Origin: an uncultured Eubacteriales bacterium
GTDB lineage: Bacteria; Bacillota; Clostridia; Christensenellales; Pumilibacteraceae
Direction of reading: 5' to 3'
DNA: 30,663 nt
Assembly: GCA_900543755.1 (NCBI GenBank)
Contig: UQSP01000023.1
Span: 1 to 30,663 of the forward strand
The notes under the pieces are model-generated. The model ran no database searches and was not told the origin of the DNA. It was given only the letters and a program-made list of their open reading frames with translations. Below, piece by piece: positions 17,180 to 23,671 of the stretch. Made by a program: the position numbers and the translations under genes. Every line of letters begins with the position of its first letter. Position 1 is the first letter of the stretch.

Positions 17180-17185
17180 GGGAGA
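17180..17185 (+). promoter_or_regulatory. Ribosome binding site supporting a TTG start for glpP
   Basis: GGGAGA lies five bases before the TTG at 17191. An ATG further in at 17209 lacks such a site. Confidence 0.6.
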
Positions 17186-17190
17186 TAAAA

Positions 17191-17745
17191 TTGAGCATTA
17201 CGGCAGAAATGAAAAAAAGCGGAATAATCGCGGCGGTCAAGGACGAGGAGTCCTTTTCCGTTGCGCTTTCAAGCAATGCGGGCGTGATTTTTCTTTTGAA
17301 AAGCGACCTTTTAAGCGCGGAGGAAACGGTAAGGCGCGCCCACGCGAGCGGTAAAAAGATTCTTCTTCACGTCGACCTTATGGAGGGCATCGGCAAAGAC
17401 GAGGCAGCCGTTAAGTTCATCGCGGAAAAAATCCGTCCCGACGGCATAATCACCACCCGTCCCAACATAGTCAAATGCGCAAAATCCAAAGGCCTTTACA
17501 CCGTGTTCCGCGTGTTTCTGATAGACACTCAGGGGCTTAACTCGGCAATCGCAAACGCCGATAAGCTTTCGCCCGACGCGGTGGAGCTTATGCCCGGTCT
17601 TGTACCCGAGCTTATTGAAAAATTCCTGCGCGAAAACAGGGCCGTAATCATCGGCGGCCTTATTTCCCGTAAAGAACAGGCGGAAAAAGGGATAAAGGCA
17701 GGCGCGGTGGCGGCGTCAACGGGTCAAATCGAACTCTGGGGCTGA
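17191..17745 (+). CDS. glpP: Glycerol-3-phosphate-responsive antiterminator, GlpP family
   Basis: A 184-residue protein matching GlpP, a TIM-barrel RNA-binding protein that in Bacillus subtilis binds glycerol-3-phosphate and prevents early termination in glp operon leaders. Family landmarks are GVIFLLKSDL, the strand KKILLHVDLMEGIGKDE, PDGIITTRPNIVKCAKSKG, and the C-terminal ELMPGLVPELIEKF followed by IIGGLISRKEQAEKGIKAGAVAASTGQ. Length is normal. The TTG start is supported by GGGAGA at 17180-17185. No glycerol kinase, facilitator or dehydrogenase gene is in the window, so the RNA target must lie elsewhere or the protein has another role. It follows the small membrane protein gene by 52 bases. 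Confidence 0.85.
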   Translation: MSITAEMKKSGIIAAVKDEESFSVALSSNAGVIFLLKSDLLSAEETVRRAHASGKKILLHVDLMEGIGKDEAAVKFIAEKIRPDGIITTRPNIVKCAKSKGLYTVFRVFLIDTQGLNSAIANADKLSPDAVELMPGLVPELIEKFLRENRAVIIGGLISRKEQAEKGIKAGAVAASTGQIELWG

Positions 17746-17791
17746 TTTTTACGGATATTTATCTTAAAAACCATATCGGAAACAGAACCAC

Positions 17792-17849
17792 GTTTGATTT
17801 TATTGAGCCTTAGATTTTTGTAAAACGCAAGCTAAGACTCAAATCAAAC
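17792..17849. repeat. Imperfect inverted repeat
   Basis: Three nested arms pair in order: GTTTGAT with ATCAAAC, TTGAG with CTCAA, and CTTAG with CTAAG, separated by small bulges and an 18-base centre. It begins 46 bases after the glpP stop. There is no T-tract, so it is not a standard terminator. Confidence 0.5.
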
Positions 17850-18007
17850 TCATCATTGTAAAACGAACTTACAGGCCTGAAACTTTCGCTTATTTATATA
17901 AAGAACCGATAACACAAGAAAAGCAGAAGTTAATGGCATAAATCACCGCTTAAGATTTAAAAAAGTTAAATGAATTAAAAGAAGCTGAGTTCGTTGCGGA
18001 AGAATAA
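17807..18007 (+). pseudogene. Possible decayed gene fragment with two in-frame stops
   Basis: One frame reads as a plausible charged protein tail, including YKEPITQEKQKLMA, then a stop, ITA, a stop, and DLKKLNELKEAEFVAEE before the final TAA. Both internal stops (17939-17941 and 17951-17953) are TAA where GAA would fit the Glu-rich context, one substitution each. I do not recognise the family. The alternative is chance in AT-rich DNA. Confidence 0.3.
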
Positions 18008-18322
18008 CTTGTCCTGCCCGGCGGATAAATTTAATGCCGCTTATTGTAAATTAATATGATTTTTGCGCGTTGATATAATCGGCCCCGTATTTTTTTAAGG
18101 CTGCTTTTGCGTAAGTCCTATGTAAACGCGTAAAAGTACAGATAAGAAAAAAAACGGAAGACAGGAACAGAAACTTTGCTTTTAAGAGGTTAAAAAAACG
18201 GGAGCCGTGTTTTGACGGCTGATGATTTTCTTGCGATAAAAAGTTTTTTGTCTTAAAAGTATATAAAATTTTTTCAAAAATATATCTACCCGAAAAAGCG
18301 TGCAAAAAAGCGTTTTTTTAGT

Positions 18323-18351
18323 TTGCAACAAAAGGCATAATGTTATATAAT
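18323..18351 (+). promoter_or_regulatory. Promoter of the GH3 gene
   Basis: TTGCAA (18323-18328), 17-base spacer and TATAAT (18346-18351). Transcription would start near 18358, giving a leader of about 50 bases before the ATG at 18409. This also rules out the ATG at 18340, which lies inside the promoter. Confidence 0.8.
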
Positions 18352-18393
18352 TTAATGCGTAAAAACAAGCGGGAATCGCTTTTGATATTACGC

Positions 18394-18399
18394 GGAGGT
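18394..18399 (+). promoter_or_regulatory. Ribosome binding site of the GH3 gene
   Basis: GGAGGT sits nine bases before the ATG at 18409 and decides this start against the upstream in-frame ATG at 18340. Confidence 0.8.
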
Positions 18400-18408
18400 C
18401 AATGGTTT

Positions 18409-20559
18409 ATGAACATAAAAAAATTAATCGAAAAAATGACGCTTAAAGAAAAGCTGGAGCAGCTTACGCAGTTAAACGCGGGCTTTTTCGATAAAAACGC
18501 GGGGACCGAGGCAACGGGACCTTTAGGCGAATTGGGACTAAATACGGACAACCTTAAGGGGACGGGTTCCGTGCTTAATTTTCAGGGCCCCGACAGCGTC
18601 AAAGCGCTTCAGAAGCAGCACCTTGACGACGACCCCAATAAAATACCCATGATGTTCATGATGGACGTTGTTCACGGCTGCCGCACCATTTACCCCGTGC
18701 CTTTGGGCTTGTCGGCGTCTTTCGACCCGCAGCTTGTCAAAGACTGCTGCGCCATGGCGGCAAAGGAAGCCGCCGCCGAGGGAATAAACGTCACGTTTGC
18801 GCCCATGGCGGACCTTGCGCGCGACGCCCGCTGGGGCAGAGTCATGGAGTCTACGGGCGAGGACCCTTACCTTAACTGTCTGTATTCGCGCGCGGCGGTT
18901 GAAGGATTCCAGGGCGACCTTAAAAAAGGCAAAGTGGCTGCGTGCGTCAAGCATTACGCGGCTTACGGCGCGGCGGAAGCGGGCAGGGATTACAACACCG
19001 TGGACATGAGCGAAAGAACGCTGCGCGAGTATTATCTTCCCGCGTATAAGGCGGCTGTGGACGCAGGCGTCGAAATGGTGATGACGTCGTTCAACATTGT
19101 GGACGGAGTTCCCGCGGCATCCAACAAAAAACTTGTGGACGGAATACTCAGAAAGGAATGGAAGTTCGGCGGCGTGGTCATAAGCGACTACAACTCTTTC
19201 CGCGAGATGATTACTCACGGCGTGGCGGAAAACGAGCATGACGCCGCCTGCCTTGCCGTTAACGCCGGCAACGATATCGAGATGATGAGCGCGACTTACA
19301 TCGGCAACATGGAGTCGCTTATCAAAGAGGGTAAAGTAAGCTTAAAGCAAATCGACAAAGCCGTGGAGCGCGTGCTTAAACTCAAAAAGAAAAAGGGAAT
19401 GTTCTCCGACCCGTATCAGGACGCGGACAAGACGCTTGCGGACAAACTGGACTGCTGCAAGGAACACCGCGACCTTGCGCGTAAAGCGGCGGAAAAATGT
19501 GCGGTTCTTCTCAAAAACGACGGAGTTTTGCCTTTTAATACCTCTGTTAAAAAAGTCGCGGTAATCGGACCGTTTGCAAATACGGGCGCGATACTCGGAA
19601 ATTGGCGCTGCTACGGCAAGCACGAGCAGACCGTTACCGTTTTCGAGGGCGTTAAAAACCTGCTGGAGAATGCCGAAGTCGAATACGCTGAGGGCGTGAA
19701 CGGAGAGCTTACCGCCACCTTCGAAAGCGGAATAGCCGCGGCGGTAAAGGCGGCAAAAGGCGCGGACGCGGTAATCCTTACTCTCGGAGAGCCTCAGGGC
19801 GACAGCGGTGAAGGCAACAGCAAACTCGACCTCGAGCTTCCTGCCGTGCAGTACAAACTGCTGGACGAAGTGCTTAAAGTCAACAAAAACACCGCGGTAC
19901 TGCTGTTCTCGGGCCGTCCGCTTGCGATTAAAAGACTCAGCGAAACGGCGCCCGCTATACTCGAGGTATGGCAGCCCGGCACCGAAGGCGGTTCGGCGGC
20001 GGCAAACCTGCTGTTCGGAAAAGCCGTGCCGTCGGGTAAACTTACCATGAGTTTCCCCGCAAAAACGGGACAGTGCCCGATTTATTACAACCATTACAAC
20101 ACCGGTCGTCCGCGCAGAAACGACGACGTGCGCGTCGCGTACACTTCAAGCTACATCGACGGACCCAATAAACCGCTTTATCCGTTCGGCTACGGCTTAA
20201 GTTACACCTCTTTCGGCTACTCCTGCCTTAAGTTAAGCGCCGACGTGCTTGAAAGCGGCGGCAGTTTAACCGCTTCCGTCAAGGTCAAAAACGAAGGCGC
20301 GGTCGCGGGCGAGGAAACCGTCCAGCTGTATATCCGCGATTTGTACGGCTCCGCCGTGCGCCCCGTAAAGGAGCTTAAGGGCTTTAAAAAAGTCGCGCTT
20401 AAGCCGGGCGAAGAAAAAGAAGTCAGCTTTGAAATAACCGAGGATATGCTGGCGTTTTACGGTCCCGACCTTGTAAAGAAAGCCGAAAAAGGCGACTTTA
20501 AAGTGTTTATCGGCGGCGACAGCGAGTGTGCGGACAGCGTTTCTTTCAGACTTGTGTAA
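18409..20559 (+). CDS. Family 3 glycoside hydrolase, beta-glucosidase type
   Basis: A 716-residue cytosolic GH3 enzyme (no signal peptide) that should release single sugars from the non-reducing end of beta-linked oligosaccharides. Residues about 1-300 form the barrel with VVHGCRTIYPVPLGLSASFD, KHYAAYG and the nucleophile Asp260 in GGVVISDYNSF. Residues about 350-560 form the second domain with the probable acid/base Glu468 in GEPQGDSGEGNSK. Residues about 610-716 form the fibronectin III-like end (VKVKNEGAVAGEETVQLYI, LKGFKKVALKPGEEKEVSF). The layout is that of BglX/BglB-type three-domain members. It has its own promoter and terminator but lies just after the glucan locus, and GH3 enzymes are known partners in sophoro-oligosaccharide use, so it probably finishes that pathway. 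Glucose versus xylose preference cannot be told by eye. Confidence 0.93.
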   Translation: MNIKKLIEKMTLKEKLEQLTQLNAGFFDKNAGTEATGPLGELGLNTDNLKGTGSVLNFQGPDSVKALQKQHLDDDPNKIPMMFMMDVVHGCRTIYPVPLGLSASFDPQLVKDCCAMAAKEAAAEGINVTFAPMADLARDARWGRVMESTGEDPYLNCLYSRAAVEGFQGDLKKGKVAACVKHYAAYGAAEAGRDYNTVDMSERTLREYYLPAYKAAVDAGVEMVMTSFNIVDGVPAASNKKLVDGILRKEWKFGGVVISDYNSFREMITHGVAENEHDAACLAVNAGNDIEMMSATYIGNMESLIKEGKVSLKQIDKAVERVLKLKKKKGMFSDPYQDADKTLADKLDCCKEHRDLARKAAEKCAVLLKNDGVLPFNTSVKKVAVIGPFANTGAILGNWRCYGKHEQTVTVFEGVKNLLENAEVEYAEGVNGELTATFESGIAAAVKAAKGADAVILTLGEPQGDSGEGNSKLDLELPAVQYKLLDEVLKVNKNTAVLLFSGRPLAIKRLSETAPAILEVWQPGTEGGSAAANLLFGKAVPSGKLTMSFPAKTGQCPIYYNHYNTGRPRRNDDVRVAYTSSYIDGPNKPLYPFGYGLSYTSFGYSCLKLSADVLESGGSLTASVKVKNEGAVAGEETVQLYIRDLYGSAVRPVKELKGFKKVALKPGEEKEVSFEITEDMLAFYGPDLVKKAEKGDFKVFIGGDSECADSVSFRLV

Positions 20560-20622
20560 CGGTTTAAAACATAAGTTAAACGTCTTTCAAGTAAAGTAGC
20601 AGAGTAAATCAAACGAAAAATA

Positions 20623-20659
20623 AAAATGCCGTTGCCCTTTTGTAAGGCGGCGGCATTTT
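20623..20659 (+). terminator. Rho-independent terminator after the GH3 gene
   Basis: AAAATGCCG pairs with CGGCATTTT, with a second inner GCC/GGC pairing, flanked by A-runs on the left and T-runs on the right. The shape could act in both directions, fitting the converging fumarase genes. Confidence 0.8.
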
Positions 20660-20707
20660 CTTATGCGCTTTTAAGAAAAATTTTTCAGGGAAAATACAGT
20701 CAAATTT

Positions 20708-20862
20708 CAAGTAAAAAACCGCGGTAAGAGTATCTTTAAGGAGTTTAATCAAGCCGATTCGGCGTTCTTTGAAGTAATAGTTTTTTCGCGCGCAACGGTA
20801 TTGTGATATGTGTCGGGGGGAAAGCTGAGCGAAAGGGAATAAGCGACAAGTAAAAACCGCGG
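20708..20862 (+). repeat. Pair of short direct repeats
   Basis: CAAGTAAAAAACCGCGG at 20708-20724 recurs with one A fewer at 20847-20862. A related inverted copy (CCGCGGTTTTAC) lies at 21756-21767 between the fumarase genes. Confidence 0.5.
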
Positions 20863-21113
20863 GAAAACAGTTTTAAAACGCAAGCGGTCCTATATTGTTT
20901 CTGTCGCGGACAAGCTTTTATTTTAAACAGAAAAAGTATTGTTTTTATCCCGTAAAACGCAATTTGATTATCGGTCGGTAACGATTGTTTTTGTTTGTGT
21001 GCGGGGAGGGAGAGGAAAATAGTCAATTTTTATAAATCCGCAAAAGACTGTCGCTTAAGCGTAAAAATCAATCGCGTTTATGTATTTCACAAAGTCAAAC
21101 GGGCAACGTAAAA

Positions 21114-21644
21114 TCAGTTAAGGACAGAATTTCCTTTGCGGTCTATTCCCACCATAAGCGGCATATCCTTTACGGTGAGTTTTCTCATGGCTTCGCACCC
21201 GAGGTCCTCGTACAAAACGGGTTCGTTTTTCGTGACGCAGGCTTTGTAAAGCGCGCCGGCTCCGCCCACGGCTATGAGGTACACGGCGCCGTAAGTTTTC
21301 ATGGCTTCGACGACTTTTTCGTTACGCTTTCCCTTGCCTATCATCACTTTAAGTCCCTTTTCAATCAGAAAGGGCGCGTAGTCATCCATGCGCGCGGAAG
21401 TGGTAGGCCCGCACGAGCCTATAATTTCGCCCTCGGCGGCGGGGGTGGGTCCGCAGTAATATATGGCTTTTCCGCTTGTGTCCCAATCCGGCTTGCCTGC
21501 CTTTATGCTTAAGGTAAGCCGTTTGTGCCCTGCGTCGCGCAGCGTGTAAATTTCGCCCGAAAGAAGAATTCTGTCCCCGGCTGCCAGCGAGTCTAGCGCG
21601 TCTTCCGAAAGGGGCAGAGTAATTTTTTTAACCGAATCCGACAT
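21114..21644 (-). CDS. Fumarate hydratase class I, beta subunit
   Basis: A 176-residue protein matching the C-terminal (beta-type) domain of iron-sulfur fumarase/tartrate dehydratase, which with the alpha subunit interconverts fumarate and malate. Landmarks are the strand LSGEIYTLRDAGHKRL, the YYCGPTPA segment, CGPTTSARMD (residues 78-86) that contributes to the active site, IGKGKR (102-107), and AVGGAGALYKACV near the middle. Length is typical for a stand-alone beta subunit. The ATG has an AGAGAGG-like site about ten bases upstream. The alpha subunit lies upstream on the same strand, but after an unusually long 266-base gap. Confidence 0.92.
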   Translation of the reverse strand: MSDSVKKITLPLSEDALDSLAAGDRILLSGEIYTLRDAGHKRLTLSIKAGKPDWDTSGKAIYYCGPTPAAEGEIIGSCGPTTSARMDDYAPFLIEKGLKVMIGKGKRNEKVVEAMKTYGAVYLIAVGGAGALYKACVTKNEPVLYEDLGCEAMRKLTVKDMPLMVGIDRKGNSVLN

Positions 21645-21910
21645 TTTTTGAAAGCCTCTCTTTTTGTATGTTAAATTTATGTAAACAGATTAAAATTTGC
21701 CGCTTTTAAAAGGGATATCCTTTGATTAATCGGCGGAAAAAATCCGCGTTTCAAGCCGCGGTTTTACCCGTATGGCAGGGCGGTTTTACCGCATTCAAAA
21801 ACAAAAATTGACGAAAGTAAACACTATTTAAACAGGCTGTCGCGGCTGATTATCCGAAAAGACGGATGACCGACGATAAATAAATACGCTTAAAGCGCAA
21901 TAAAAGTTTA
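21645..21910. other. Gap between the two fumarase subunit genes
   Basis: It holds no open frame of note. Small hairpins are visible: GCGGA/TCCGC at 21733-21747, GCGGT/ACCGC at 21780-21792, and ATCCG/CGGAT near 21851-21867 (approximate). A motif related to the repeats at 20708 and 20847 lies at 21756-21767. Alpha and beta genes of this enzyme usually touch or nearly touch. Confidence 0.5.
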
Positions 21911-22741
21911 TCAAAGGATGATTTTGCCGTGCCGCACGCTGTGGCACTGCAGGGTTATCGCAACGGGCAGCATTCCGATATGAGTGGGAAAAGTTTCGAT
22001 GTGCACGGCAAGCGCGGTGGTGTCGCCCGACAAGCCTTGCGCGCCTGTCTTAAGCGCGTTGACCGCGTCCAGAATCCGCTTTTCAAGCTTTGCGACTTGC
22101 GGGTCGGAAGAAGGTGTTCCCGTCTTTCGCATCAAAGCCTTTTTGGATAAAACCGCCGCTTTGTCCATCGTTCCGCCCACGCCTATGCCCAGAATTACGG
22201 GCGGACAGGGGTTTGCGCCCGCTTTTTTTACGCAGTCCACGGCGCTTGCCACTATTCCGTCCTCGCCTTTGGAGGGGGTAAGCATATACACGGCGGACAT
22301 ATTTTCGCTGCCCGCGCCCTTAGCCATCCATTCGATGACCAGTCCGTCGCCGTTAACGATTTCGGTGTAAATCACGGCGGGAGTGTTGTCGCCCGTGTTA
22401 AGGCGCGTAAGGGGATGCGCCACCGACTTTCTGGCGTCGCGGTAACCGCGCCTTACGCCCTCGTTAATCGCCTCGGTAAGGTCGCAATCAAGCCGTGCGT
22501 CTCTTCCGACGTAAGCAAAAACTACCGCCACTCCGCAGTCCTGGCAGGCGAAAAAGCGTTTTTCGCGCGCGATATCGGCGTTTTCGACAATGGTTTCAAG
22601 CGCCCATGCGGCGGCAGGGCACGTTTCCTTTTTAAGCGCGGCTCGGGTAAAAGCAAGCGCTTCCTCTTCGACCACGCAAAGCTTTTCGCGTATAAGTCCG
22701 CCAAGTGCTTCCGCTATCGTATCGTAACCGTAAGATTTCAT
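21911..22741 (-). CDS. Fumarate hydratase class I, alpha subunit
   Basis: A 276-residue protein matching the N-terminal (alpha-type) domain of oxygen-sensitive 4Fe-4S fumarases. Three cysteines expected to hold the cluster are in place: Cys66 in FACQDCG, Cys179 in GANPCPP and Cys266 in LQCHSVRH. GAGSENMS (about 142-149) and GIGVGGTMDKAA are further family markers. The length is normal, so the protein is probably complete. A promoter lies on the minus strand between this gene and walJ, and AAGGTG precedes the start. An oxygen-labile fumarase fits an anaerobe. Confidence 0.93.
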   Translation of the reverse strand: MKSYGYDTIAEALGGLIREKLCVVEEEALAFTRAALKKETCPAAAWALETIVENADIAREKRFFACQDCGVAVVFAYVGRDARLDCDLTEAINEGVRRGYRDARKSVAHPLTRLNTGDNTPAVIYTEIVNGDGLVIEWMAKGAGSENMSAVYMLTPSKGEDGIVASAVDCVKKAGANPCPPVILGIGVGGTMDKAAVLSKKALMRKTGTPSSDPQVAKLEKRILDAVNALKTGAQGLSGDTTALAVHIETFPTHIGMLPVAITLQCHSVRHGKIIL

Positions 22742-22782
22742 GTTTTTTTCACCTTAAGTAAAGTTGATGGTACTTCGCGATT

Positions 22783-22811
22783 ATTCTACCATAAAAAAGC
22801 AATTATCGCAA
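22783..22811 (-). promoter_or_regulatory. Promoter of the fumarase genes
   Basis: On the minus strand, TTGCGA (22806-22811) and TAGAAT (22783-22788) are separated by 17 bases. It gives a leader of about 35 bases before the fumarase alpha ATG. It runs back to back with the walJ promoter. Confidence 0.75.
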
Positions 22812-22826
22812 CCGCCGCGAAATAGT

Positions 22827-22855
22827 TTGCCAATTTTGCGCGCGTATAGTATAAT
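22827..22855 (+). promoter_or_regulatory. Promoter of walJ, nearly touching the start codon
   Basis: TTGCCA (22827-22832), 17-base spacer and perfect TATAAT (22850-22855). Transcription should start near 22862, only about five bases before the ATG at 22867, leaving no room for a ribosome binding site. Confidence 0.8.
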
Positions 22856-22866
22856 ACTCGTTGATT

Positions 22867-23655
22867 ATGAGTCTTAAAGTTTGCGTGTTCGGCAGCGGCA
22901 GCACGGGTAATTGTATATTTGTTTCAAGCGGTTCGGTCAAAATTCTGGTGGATTTGGGACTTACGGCAAGCAGGGTGGAAAAATCGTTGCGCGCCTTAAA
23001 CGAAACTGCGGATAACGTCAAGGTGCTTATTACGCACGCACACCACGACCACGTCAGCGGATTGGACGCGTTCTGCGCGCGTCACCCCGACGCGGAGGTT
23101 TACTGCCATGCGGACTGTCTTGGGTCGGTATGGCAAAAAACGGGCAAGGTCCGCAACAGGCTTATTTCCGTAGGTGGCGATTTTTTTATCGGCGACGTCA
23201 CCGTAAGCCCGTTTAAAGTCAGTCACGACGTGCCTTGCGTAGGGTACGGCTTTCTGTGCGGCGGCAAAAAAATTACCGTCGCAACCGATACGGGCAAGGT
23301 TTCGCAAAAGGTAATGGACGTCATGTCCGACAGCGACCTCGTGGTGCTGGAAAGCAATCACGACGAAACGCTTTTGAAAAACAATGCGGATTACTCGCCC
23401 TTTCTTAAAAAACGTATTCTTTCCGACAAAGGCCATCTGTCCAATGCGGACTGCTCCCGTTGCGTGGCTTATCTTGCCGCCCACGGCGTAAAACAGGTCG
23501 TGCTTGCGCACTTAAGCCGCGAAAACAATTATCCCGAACTCGCTTTCGAAACGTGTAAGAATTTTCTTTCTTCTCAAGGCATCTGTGAGGGAAGGGACGT
23601 AAAGCTGGAGATTGCGTTCGCGGACCGGATGAGCAGTCTTTTCGAAATTATTTAA
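22867..23655 (+). CDS. walJ: Metallo-beta-lactamase-fold hydrolase, WalJ/YycJ family
   Basis: A 262-residue cytosolic hydrolase of the WalJ (YycJ) family, putative nucleases often linked to the WalRK cell-wall regulon, though no walRK genes are in this window. The opening VFGSGSTGNCIFV and the metal motif His57-x-His59-x-Asp61-His62 (THAHHDHVSG) are clear, as are later metal-site regions VSHDVPCVGY, ATDTGKVS, ESNHDE, and the C-terminal VVLAHLSRENNYPELA. ATG 22867 is chosen; TTG at 22861 in the same frame lies at the expected transcription start. No Shine-Dalgarno sequence is visible. The next gene's ribosome binding site overlaps this stop codon, so the two are likely co-transcribed. Confidence 0.9.
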   Translation: MSLKVCVFGSGSTGNCIFVSSGSVKILVDLGLTASRVEKSLRALNETADNVKVLITHAHHDHVSGLDAFCARHPDAEVYCHADCLGSVWQKTGKVRNRLISVGGDFFIGDVTVSPFKVSHDVPCVGYGFLCGGKKITVATDTGKVSQKVMDVMSDSDLVVLESNHDETLLKNNADYSPFLKKRILSDKGHLSNADCSRCVAYLAAHGVKQVVLAHLSRENNYPELAFETCKNFLSSQGICEGRDVKLEIAFADRMSSLFEII

Positions 23656-23660
23656 GGAGG
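23654..23660 (+). promoter_or_regulatory. Ribosome binding site supporting a TTG start
   Basis: AAGGAGG overlaps the walJ stop and lies eleven bases before the TTG at 23672. No other start codon fits it. Confidence 0.7.
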
Positions 23661-23671
23661 CGCGCTTTATC

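Larger units (their letters stand above)
17746..18408. other. Long AT-rich intergenic region with gene remnant and GH3 promoter
   Basis: About 660 bases without an intact gene. It holds an imperfect inverted repeat at 17792-17849, a decayed reading frame at 17807-18007, a small hairpin at 18203-18220 (AGCCGT/ACGGCT) with a T-run only on the minus side, and the GH3 promoter at 18323-18351. An 84-codon minus-strand frame at 18051-18305 has no binding site and AT-driven Phe/Lys content, so I do not call it. Confidence 0.6.
20560..21113. other. Intergenic region between convergent genes
   Basis: About 550 bases between the GH3 gene and the minus-strand fumarase genes. It contains the terminator at 20623-20659 and two copies of a short motif at 20708-20724 and 20847-20862. 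I saw no frame with a binding site or recognisable protein. Confidence 0.6.

Noticed and set aside
18051..18305. Minus-strand 84-codon frame before the GH3 gene
   Set aside because: No ribosome binding site and a Phe/Lys content expected from AT-rich DNA.
20745..21026. Minus-strand 93-codon frame after the GH3 gene
   Set aside because: No recognisable family or binding site; composition fits non-coding DNA.
16351..21113. Possible CRISPR array, tRNA or rRNA genes in the intergenic regions
   Set aside because: I looked for regular direct repeats and cloverleaf arms in the gaps and saw none; the only direct repeats are a single pair 139 bases apart.
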